Assembly: GCA_021849525.1 (NCBI GenBank)
Contig: JAJZSS010000074.1
Span: 1 to 7,170 of the forward strand
Origin: Chloroflexota bacterium
Lineage (GTDB): Bacteria; Chloroflexota; Anaerolineae; Anaerolineales; UBA4823
Reading direction: 5' to 3'
DNA length: 7,170 nucleotides
Shown here: positions 1 through 5,890 of the stretch, piece by piece
How the letters are laid out: each line of letters starts with the position of its first letter
How positions within the stretch are numbered: position 1 is the first letter of the stretch
Translations under genes and position numbers: made by a program
The notes under the pieces: generated by a model
Database searches by the model: none
Told to the model about the DNA's origin: nothing
Seen by the model: the letters and a program-made list of their open reading frames with translations, nothing else

Positions 1-737
1 AGGTGCTGTGGGCGCGCAGCGTGGCTGAGCCGAATGCGGCTGATTTTCAAGCCCGCCTGCCGGGGCAGGAACTCCTGGAAATTGGCCGGCGCGGCAAGTT
101 CCTCCTGCTCAATCTTACTCACGACAACCTTCTGATTCACCTGCGGATGAGCGGCGACCTGCTGGTCGAGCCGGGCTCGGCTGAGATTGCGCCTCATCAC
201 CGTATAGTGCTTGAATTTAAGGATGGCTGGCGGCTGGCTTTTAATGACCCGCGGAAATTCGGACGCATGTGGCTGGTAGCCGATCCTCTAACTGTCCTGG
301 GCAATCTCGGACCTGAACCTTTTGATAGGTCGTTAGATGGGGAGGGGTTATATAATCGATTACATAAGACCCGGCGGCAGCTTAAACCGTTATTGCTCGA
401 CCAGCATTTTTTAGCTGGAATGGGAAATATCTATACGGATGAGGCTTTACACCTGGCCAGGCTCCATCCTTCGATGATCGCCAGTGCGGTCACCTGGGAG
501 CAGAGCCAGAATTTGCTGCAAAGCATGCGCCAGGTGTTACAGGAAGGAATTGACCGGCACGGCACCAGCATCGATTGGGTGTATCGCGGCGGGGATTACC
601 AGCGGTACTTGAGGGTTTATCAACGCACCGGTCAGCCTTGCCCGGTTTGCGGAATGCCGGTAGAACGTTTTGTGGTGGGACAGCGCAGCACCCATTACTG
701 CCCGTCTTGCCAGGTCTTGACAGGGAAAGACGCGTGA
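1..737 (+). CDS. mutM: Formamidopyrimidine-DNA glycosylase (Fpg/MutM), 5'-truncated by window edge
   Basis: This bifunctional glycosylase/AP lyase removes 8-oxoguanine and other oxidised purines from DNA in base-excision repair. 244 residues are visible from base 3. Compared with E. coli Fpg (269 aa), about 25-30 N-terminal residues, including the catalytic PELPE start, lie to the left of the window. Visible family features (numbering from base 3) are: the beta-hairpin lysine in RRGKFLL (K32); the intercalating Met in HLRMSG (M49); Arg and Phe of NDPRKFG (R84, F86); LGPEPF; the H2TH helix with GMGNIYTDEAL (N142); and a C-terminal zinc finger with Cys 213, 216, 233 and 236, spaced C-x2-C-x16-C-x2-C, and the DNA-contacting Arg228 in GQRSTHYC. 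All expected residues of the visible part are intact. The zinc finger and QRSTxYC favour Fpg over endonuclease VIII (Nei). The start codon and promoter are outside the window. The stop codon overlaps the ribosome binding site of the next gene. Confidence 0.96.
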   Translation, partial: VLWARSVAEPNAADFQARLPGQELLEIGRRGKFLLLNLTHDNLLIHLRMSGDLLVEPGSAEIAPHHRIVLEFKDGWRLAFNDPRKFGRMWLVADPLTVLGNLGPEPFDRSLDGEGLYNRLHKTRRQLKPLLLDQHFLAGMGNIYTDEALHLARLHPSMIASAVTWEQSQNLLQSMRQVLQEGIDRHGTSIDWVYRGGDYQRYLRVYQRTGQPCPVCGMPVERFVVGQRSTHYCPSCQVLTGKDA

Positions 738-740
738 GGA
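736..740 (+). promoter_or_regulatory. Ribosome binding site of the 224-aa membrane protein gene
   Basis: GAGGA lies 6 bases before the ATG at 747 and overlaps the mutM stop codon (735-737). The tight spacing fixes the start of the downstream gene and suggests translational coupling within a mutM operon. Confidence 0.7.
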
Positions 741-746
741 AACGGA

Positions 747-1421
747 ATGACAGAGCTACAACTCGTTTTACTGGTCGCTGCCATAGCCCTGGCAATTGGG
801 ATCGCAATCGGCACCCTGGTGTTTTCTCTGCGGAATCCGGGATCGAATAAGCCCGTGGCAGCACAGGGAGCGAAAAAAGAAACCGGGCTGCTGCGCGTGT
901 GGCGCGACCCGGTCCGCAGCCAGCTGCTGGTTGGGGTAAAAGGCGAACAGGCGAAAGCTGCCAGTGAGCTTTCTGCCGAAGGGCTGGATACTCTGAAGAA
1001 AACACTGGATGAGCTGCGCCGTTGGGTTGGCGACCAACCGGTGGTAATATCGCCTCAGGCATTTACCCAATCTGCTCAACCGGAAGAAACAGCCGTTCCT
1101 GCTGTTCCACCATCCAGCCAGTCCAAGCCGGCGCGCGTCGGACCGGTGGACTTGCTCTCACGGGCTATCCTGGCCGATGTGCGGAAGCCCGAGCCGCCAC
1201 CTGCCAGCATCGCGGCTCAAATCGATGAGATCTTGCAGGAAAAGCTGGCAGCCGAGCCGGCGATTACCCGGGCAGTCCGTCTGTTGGAAATTCCTGGCAA
1301 AGGCATGGTTGTGATGGTTGGGCTGGACCAGTACCCGGGTGTGGATGATGTCCCGGATGCTGAAGTGCGCGCCTTGATTCACTCAGCAGTCACCGAGTGG
1401 GAACGCCGGGTAGAAAGTTAA
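747..1421 (+). CDS. Uncharacterised single-pass membrane protein, mutM-linked
   Basis: I do not recognise a named family. The 224-residue product starts with a hydrophobic helix (about residues 5-28), followed by an R/K-containing stretch (SLR...NKP...AKKE). The positive-inside rule predicts N-out/C-in, with the bulk in the cytoplasm. It has no lipobox and no evident signal-peptide cleavage site. Residues 46-95 look like a beta-hairpin (LLRVWRDP...LLVGVKG) followed by a helix ending in ELRRW. A Pro/Ser/Ala/Gln-rich linker (about 103-130) leads to a C-terminal segment (155-224) of helix, beta-hairpin (AVRLLEIPGKGMVVMVGL), an acidic loop (YPGVDDVPDAEVR) and a final helix ending in EWERR. The two hairpin-helix units resemble each other in layout. 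ATG 747 is supported by GAGGA 6 bases upstream. From memory, similar proteins with a DDVPDxEVRALI motif occur in Chloroflexota. No catalytic motif is visible; a scaffold or regulatory role is possible but unsupported. It is probably co-transcribed with mutM (9-base gap). Confidence 0.85.
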   Translation: MTELQLVLLVAAIALAIGIAIGTLVFSLRNPGSNKPVAAQGAKKETGLLRVWRDPVRSQLLVGVKGEQAKAASELSAEGLDTLKKTLDELRRWVGDQPVVISPQAFTQSAQPEETAVPAVPPSSQSKPARVGPVDLLSRAILADVRKPEPPPASIAAQIDEILQEKLAAEPAITRAVRLLEIPGKGMVVMVGLDQYPGVDDVPDAEVRALIHSAVTEWERRVES

Positions 1422-1457
1422 ACCCTCGCCTGGCCTGGATGTAGTTTAAACCAATCG

Positions 1458-4400
1458 TTATCTGCGCCGCCGCCGCCGCTTCTTGGAGGTGGATAGATTG
1501 CGATTTGCGCCTGGCTGGGCGGCAACCGGCGCAGCCTCCTCGCCCTCTTCCCCGTTTTCAACCTCATTATCAGCGTCTTCTTCGATCGATTCCTGCGGTT
1601 GGCCTGAATCTTCGGGAGCGGCGTTATTGTTGCTCTCATCCCAGGTAGTCTGGGGGGCAGCCTGGCGCGGACGGTAAGTGAACATCCGGCTTACCACGCC
1701 GAGGCGCATATTGTCCAGCAGGACCTGGAAAAGCTCAAAGGCGCGTGATTTGTACTGTACCAGCGGGTCGCGCTGCGCATAGGCTTCCAGGCCGATCGAG
1801 ACCCGCAAACCTTCCATCTGGGTCAAATAATCCACCCACAGCTCAGTAATCACACCCAGCAGCAGCCCGCGATAATTGTTCGTCTGGACGCGCCGGCCAA
1901 AGAGATCAACCAGACTCTGCTGGATATCACCTGGGAGGCTGCTGATCTCCGTTCCAGCGAATTTTTGCGTTTGCTCAGCGCCAAGCACATTCCGGATTGA
2001 GGCCTGGAGGTTTTCATCGAGGCTGGTGAGGCTCTGCCCGCCCAGGCGCTGCATTTCTGCAATTCCCCAGGAGCGGCGGATCGTGTCTTCGGCTTTTTGC
2101 AGGTGTGCGAGCACATCCTCCGTGACTTCTTCGGGGTCGCGGTTTTTGATCACCTGGGCTGCATAATAGGAGTAGATCAGACGGGTCGTGCGGGTCCATA
2201 CCCGGCGGTGAGTTTTCTTATCGAAACTGGCGCGCTGTCCTTCGGTAAGCACCACAAACAGGTAAATCAAATGGCCGCGCTGGAGGGGAGGGTTGTTCAG
2301 CTTCGCCAGGGTGTTGTCGAGGTCTTTGATGATCGAGCCTTGTTCGCCCAGGAAGCGCTCCTGGCGCCGCTCGAATACCTTATGGATGCTCTCCAGGATG
2401 CTTTCGCCAATCGTGTCCCAATCTTCCTGGGCCAGACTGGCAGAGTCGAGCTCCAGGCTTTCTTCCAGGCGCCGCTCGACCGCCCCCACCAGGCGCAGAA
2501 TTGCTTGCTGGGTGAGCAGGGCTTCGACCTGCTCGGATATATCCTCCCTGGCCGTACGCGGCTGGTCGCGCAGGGCGCGCTGTTGGTCCGGGGACAGGCG
2601 CAGAGGTAGGCGCAGCAGGCCCGAAAGCTCGTTCGCCAGTTCCACCGGCTTGCGAGTATCGGTTTCATCTCCAAGCTGGACGCCTTCAATAAAAGTATCC
2701 AATAAATCCATACGCTCAGTAATCTGCTCTTTGAGGCGCTCCTCGCTCTGGCTGAGCAAGGTACTCACCGTCGCGGTGAGGTGATTTTGCTCGCTGGCAA
2801 TCGCCGCATGCATCACCTGCAGGAGAATCTTACGCCCTTCCTGGACCGGGATGGACCCCGTGCTCTCGTCAAAACTGCCGGAAGCTTTGGCTGTGTTGAT
2901 CACCGCATCGGCCAACAACTTCAGCGTATAGGATGGGACGAGCAACCCGCCGATATTCAGGGGCGGCTGGGTTTGGTCCAGCCAGGAAAGGAGCTTCCAG
3001 GGGCCCTCCTCATCCTCCAGGGCCAGAGGCACCCGCCGGTTGACTTCGGCGCGCAGCATTTCGGATACATCTTCGCTCAGATCGTCCTTGGTAAAGATCA
3101 GGTTCCTTTGGGCGTAGATCTTGGCGCGCTGTGTGTTCAGGACATCATCATATTCCAGCAGATGCTTGCGCACGTCAAAATTGGATCCTTCTACCCGGGT
3201 CTGAGACTGCTCGACAATCCGCGAGACCAATCCCACCTCCAGCGGAAGGGCGTCATCAATTTTCAGGCGCTGCATCAAATTGTCAGCCTGACTGCCGCCG
3301 AATAGGCGCATCAGCTCGTCTTCCATCGAGAGGTAAAATCGTGAAGAGCCGGGATCGCCCTGGCGGGCAGCCCGGCCGCGCAGCTGGTTGTCAATCCGCC
3401 GCGCCTCATGCCGCTCTGAGCCGATAACATGCAAGCCACCCAGCTCACGCACCCGCTCCATATCATCCATATGCTGTAAGAAGTACTGGACCTCTGAGCC
3501 ATGAATGCCAATATCAGCCGGGTCCATGGCAAGCAGGGCTGCCCGGCGCTGTTCCATCGTCATATCATAGGGATCATCATGACCGGCGCGATTGAGGACG
3601 CGGTTGACCACCGCGAGAATTTCCTCGGCCAGCTCACCGCCCAGCTTGATATCCACCCCACGCCCGGCCATATTGGTCGCGATCGTCACGGCTCCAAATG
3701 CGCCTGCCCCGGCGATGATCTGGCTCTCTTCGGTATGCTTGCGGGCGTTCAATACCTGGTGAGGAATTCCCGCTTTGAGAGCTGCGTTCATGCGCTCAGG
3801 ATCGGCGGTGGGGATATTCAAGAAATCCATCAGCCGCTGAACGTTGTCTGGGTCTTCTGGATTAAAGGAGATACCCACGTCGCGGGCCATCTTGCGCATG
3901 GCAGGGATATCCAGGTCTTCGATGGGCTGGTTGAGATACTGCAGCTCCGGGACCACCCGGCCATCCTCTTCTTTGTGGTTGGTGGAAAACCAGGCCTGGC
4001 GGATCAGAATGGTCAGCACCAACCGGCGCAGTGGTTCGGCTCGCAGGCGGTTAGAGACGCGCTCGGAAAGCTCTACTGAGGTGGTGCCCACCAGCATTGG
4101 GCGACCCTGTACGTGATGGCGCAGGATTTCCTGGGCAATCGAGCGCAGCTTGGTCTCCTGGGTGCGGTAGATTACATCCGGATAATCTTTCCGCTTGAAA
4201 TATACCGGTTGCCTGGCAGGATCGCCAGCCTGGGCGTAATACGTGTATTTGTAGCCTTCCTCATCTTTGGTATCGATCGTGGTCAGGTTCAGCTCTGGGC
4301 GCATGGCCTGGTATTCCAGGTTGGTGGGGATTGCCAGGACTTCCAGCTTGTAGATTTGATCGAATTCCTCTGCTTCGGTGAGCGCAGTGCCGGTCATCCC

Positions 4401-5603
4401 GGCCAGCTTTTCATACATCCGGAAGTAATTCTGGATGGTGATCGTGGCATAGGTGACCGATTCGCTCTGGACCTTGGCGCCTTCTTTAGCTTCCACCGCC
4501 TGGTGCAGACCATCCGACCAGCGCCGCCCGGGCATTAATCGCCCGGTGAACTCATCAATAATGATCACTTTCCCGGCCTGGACCAGATAATCCTTATTGC
4601 GCTTGAATAAAAATTGGGCGCGCAGAGCCTGTTCCAGGTAGCCCAGCAAACGGGCCTGCTCCGGGGTTACATCTTCGGGGCGATCCGGATCCCGCAGCGC
4701 CATGCCGACCAATTCCTCAGCGTGTACTTCGCCCAGCTCGGTCAGCGAAACATTGCGATCCTTTTCATTGACTTCATAATCCTCGGGGCGCAGGCTGCGG
4801 ATTACTTGCGCCATGCGAATATACCATTCGCTTTCATCCTGGGCAGGCCCGGAGATAATCAAGGGGGTCCGGGCTTCATCGATTAGGATGTTATCGACCT
4901 CATCGATGATGGCGTAATAATGCTCGCGCTGGACACGATCCTCCAGGCGCATCGTCATGTTATCGCGCAGGTAGTCAAAACCAAACTCACTGTTGGTGCC
5001 GTAAGTGATGTCTGCCTCATAGGCTTTTTTGCGATCGACCATCACCAATTGATGCTGATCTTCGTGGGGGGAGCTGCGTTCCAGGTCCACCAGAAATGCT
5101 TTTTTGCCGTTCTCGGTGCGGGCTGCCATTTGCAGGACCCCCACGCTCATGCCTAAGAGATTGTAGATCGGCGCCATCCAGCGTGCGTCACGCCGCGCCA
5201 GGTAATCGTTTACAGTGATCAGGTGGACGCCACGCCCGGTCAATGCATTCAAGTAGACGGGGAGGGTGGCTACCAGGGTCTTGCCTTCGCCGGTGCGCAT
5301 TTCAGCAATTGTTTTTTGATGTAAGGCAATCCCGCCGATCAACTGGACATCGTAATGGCGCAGGCCCAGGGTGCGCTTACTGGCTTCGCGCACAGCCGCG
5401 AATGCTTCTGGCAGGATGTCATCCAGGGTCTCGCCCTCTGCTAATCGAGCCCGAAATTCACTGCTCTTATTGGCCAGTTCTTCCCGGGTCAGGGCTTCGG
5501 TTGCACTCTCCAGGCTATTGATCTCATCGACGATCTGGGTATATTTATCAATGGCGCGCTGGTTAGGGTCGCCACCAAACAAGCGAACGAATCTTTTTAG
5601 CAT
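1458..5603 (-). CDS. secA: Preprotein translocase ATPase SecA, greatly enlarged form
   Basis: SecA is the ATPase motor that pushes unfolded preproteins through SecYEG at the inner face of the cytoplasmic membrane. The order of motifs is that of a complete SecA: Walker A EMRTGEGKT (101-109); TVNDYLARRD (130-139); YGTNSEFGFDYLRDNM (201-216); Walker B IIDEVDNILIDEARTPLI (232-249); the preprotein cross-linking region from about 240 to 380, with DEFTGRLMPGRRWSDGLHQA; KLAGMTGTA (399-407); NBD2 with GRPMLVGTTSVE, NMAGRGVDIKLGG (644-656) and the arginine-finger segment QLRGRAARQGDPGSSRFY (740-757); scaffold helix EYDDVLNTQR (817-826); and two-helix finger LRVSIGLEAYAQRDP (1266-1280), with tip Tyr1275. 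No motif is broken, so it should be active. The length of 1381 aa compares with 841-901 aa in Bacillus and E. coli. The excess comes mainly from about 85 residues in NBD2 (521-607) and two blocks around the helical wing (882-1062 and 1103-1250). The C-terminus has an acidic linker and KKRRRRRR instead of the CxCx8C[HC] zinc motif, and the protein has no cysteine. An in-frame ATG at 5702 was rejected: MLKRFVRLFGG is the usual SecA start, and AAAGGG precedes ATG 5603 by 8 bases. Confidence 0.97.
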   Translation of the reverse strand: MLKRFVRLFGGDPNQRAIDKYTQIVDEINSLESATEALTREELANKSSEFRARLAEGETLDDILPEAFAAVREASKRTLGLRHYDVQLIGGIALHQKTIAEMRTGEGKTLVATLPVYLNALTGRGVHLITVNDYLARRDARWMAPIYNLLGMSVGVLQMAARTENGKKAFLVDLERSSPHEDQHQLVMVDRKKAYEADITYGTNSEFGFDYLRDNMTMRLEDRVQREHYYAIIDEVDNILIDEARTPLIISGPAQDESEWYIRMAQVIRSLRPEDYEVNEKDRNVSLTELGEVHAEELVGMALRDPDRPEDVTPEQARLLGYLEQALRAQFLFKRNKDYLVQAGKVIIIDEFTGRLMPGRRWSDGLHQAVEAKEGAKVQSESVTYATITIQNYFRMYEKLAGMTGTALTEAEEFDQIYKLEVLAIPTNLEYQAMRPELNLTTIDTKDEEGYKYTYYAQAGDPARQPVYFKRKDYPDVIYRTQETKLRSIAQEILRHHVQGRPMLVGTTSVELSERVSNRLRAEPLRRLVLTILIRQAWFSTNHKEEDGRVVPELQYLNQPIEDLDIPAMRKMARDVGISFNPEDPDNVQRLMDFLNIPTADPERMNAALKAGIPHQVLNARKHTEESQIIAGAGAFGAVTIATNMAGRGVDIKLGGELAEEILAVVNRVLNRAGHDDPYDMTMEQRRAALLAMDPADIGIHGSEVQYFLQHMDDMERVRELGGLHVIGSERHEARRIDNQLRGRAARQGDPGSSRFYLSMEDELMRLFGGSQADNLMQRLKIDDALPLEVGLVSRIVEQSQTRVEGSNFDVRKHLLEYDDVLNTQRAKIYAQRNLIFTKDDLSEDVSEMLRAEVNRRVPLALEDEEGPWKLLSWLDQTQPPLNIGGLLVPSYTLKLLADAVINTAKASGSFDESTGSIPVQEGRKILLQVMHAAIASEQNHLTATVSTLLSQSEERLKEQITERMDLLDTFIEGVQLGDETDTRKPVELANELSGLLRLPLRLSPDQQRALRDQPRTAREDISEQVEALLTQQAILRLVGAVERRLEESLELDSASLAQEDWDTIGESILESIHKVFERRQERFLGEQGSIIKDLDNTLAKLNNPPLQRGHLIYLFVVLTEGQRASFDKKTHRRVWTRTTRLIYSYYAAQVIKNRDPEEVTEDVLAHLQKAEDTIRRSWGIAEMQRLGGQSLTSLDENLQASIRNVLGAEQTQKFAGTEISSLPGDIQQSLVDLFGRRVQTNNYRGLLLGVITELWVDYLTQMEGLRVSIGLEAYAQRDPLVQYKSRAFELFQVLLDNMRLGVVSRMFTYRPRQAAPQTTWDESNNNAAPEDSGQPQESIEEDADNEVENGEEGEEAAPVAAQPGANRNLSTSKKRRRRRR
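1466..1479 (-). repeat. Short CCG/CGG trinucleotide run encoding the SecA poly-Arg tail
   Basis: Four consecutive CGG codons (1467-1478 on the - strand), then CGC and AGA, encode the last six arginines of SecA. This is a small microsatellite, and slippage in steps of three would change only the number of arginines. Direct reading of the sequence. Confidence 0.75.
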
Positions 5604-5611
5604 AAATTGCA

Positions 5612-5617
5612 CCCTTT
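5612..5617 (-). promoter_or_regulatory. Ribosome binding site of secA
   Basis: On the - strand AAAGGG (followed by TG) lies 8 bases before ATG 5603-5601. It is the best Shine-Dalgarno match near any candidate start of this gene and decides between ATG 5603 and the in-frame ATG at 5702. Confidence 0.75.
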
Positions 5618-5624
5618 CGGGCCG

Positions 5625-5633
5625 ATTATAGCA
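5625..5633 (-). promoter_or_regulatory. Predicted extended -10 promoter of secA
   Basis: On the - strand the bases read TGCTATAAT: a perfect TATAAT (5630-5625) with the TGn extension. No convincing TTGACA is seen at 17-18 bases, which is usual for extended -10 promoters. Transcription would start near 5617-5619, giving a leader of only about 14-16 bases with the ribosome binding site at its very 5' end. It also places the ATG at 5702 upstream of the transcript, which supports the chosen start. Prediction from sequence only. Confidence 0.55.
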
Positions 5634-5755
5634 TAGTGAGTTTAGAATTAGCTGAGAGGCAGGGTGCATGTGAATTGGGCGATACTGCCGCTGACGGACC
5701 ATCCAAATATTAATCTTAAAGAATTCGGCCGCTGAGAGCGGGATAGCAGGTGGCG

Positions 5756-5764
5756 TGCTATAAT
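5756..5764 (+). promoter_or_regulatory. Predicted extended -10 promoter of dnaE
   Basis: TGCTATAAT on the + strand is a perfect -10 box (5759-5764) with a TGn extension. The -35 region (about 5736-5741, GAGCGG) does not match TTGACA. An A/T-rich stretch at about 5703-5726 would lie at roughly -46 to -68, where an UP element could aid polymerase binding. The predicted start is near 5771, giving a dnaE leader of about 120 bases. The core is identical to the divergent secA promoter 126 bases away. Confidence 0.55.
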
Positions 5765-5784
5765 CCCATTAGCTGGATTCACAG

Positions 5785-5804
5785 CCTGGAAGGCAATTTC
5801 CAGG
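5785..5804 (+). promoter_or_regulatory. Hairpin in the predicted dnaE leader
   Basis: CCTGGAA (5785-5791) and TTCCAGG (5798-5804) are perfect 7-bp inverted arms around a 6-base loop. No T tract follows, so it is not an intrinsic terminator. It lies about 14-34 bases after the predicted transcription start, so it could stabilise the 5' end or bind a regulator. As DNA it could instead be an operator half-site pair. Function is unknown. Confidence 0.4.
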
Positions 5805-5876
5805 ATCGGTATGGGGGTTGTTACGGTTGGCAGTGGGTTGGCGGCTATTTTTTCGCCGGATTTGATTACCATTGAT

Positions 5877-5880
5877 AAGG
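5877..5880 (+). promoter_or_regulatory. Weak ribosome binding site of dnaE
   Basis: AAGG ends 10 bases before ATG 5891, a slightly long spacing. An in-frame TTG at 5885 (giving two extra residues) would be only 4 bases away. ATG 5891 is preferred because it yields the family-typical MSFVHLHVHSEYSLLDG start. Confidence 0.4.
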
Positions 5881-5890
5881 CTGGTTGTGC

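Noticed and set aside
490..1062. 190-codon - strand frame across mutM and the membrane-protein gene
   Set aside because: It overlaps two well-supported + strand genes. The composition (many Arg, Pro, Cys, Ser) is typical of a shadow frame.
1422..1457. Terminator between the convergent membrane-protein gene and secA
   Set aside because: The 36 bases contain only the 8-base palindrome GTTTAAAC (1444-1451), with no GC-rich stem or T tract. Termination must occur inside the opposing genes or by another route.
2097..5156. Series of + strand open frames of 78-192 codons opposite secA
   Set aside because: All are antisense to an intact, motif-rich secA, have no supporting ribosome binding sites or domains, and are explained by its codon bias.
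5604..5702. Longer SecA start at the in-frame ATG 5702 (33 extra residues)
   Set aside because: The extension has no SecA similarity, would begin upstream of the predicted secA promoter, and has no better ribosome binding site. MLKRFVRLFGG at 5603 is the family-typical start with AAAGGG at 8 bases.
5840..5857. Possible intrinsic terminator or attenuator in the dnaE leader (GGCG...TTTTTT...CGCC)
   Set aside because: The stem is only 4 bp, and the T run lies in the loop rather than after the stem.
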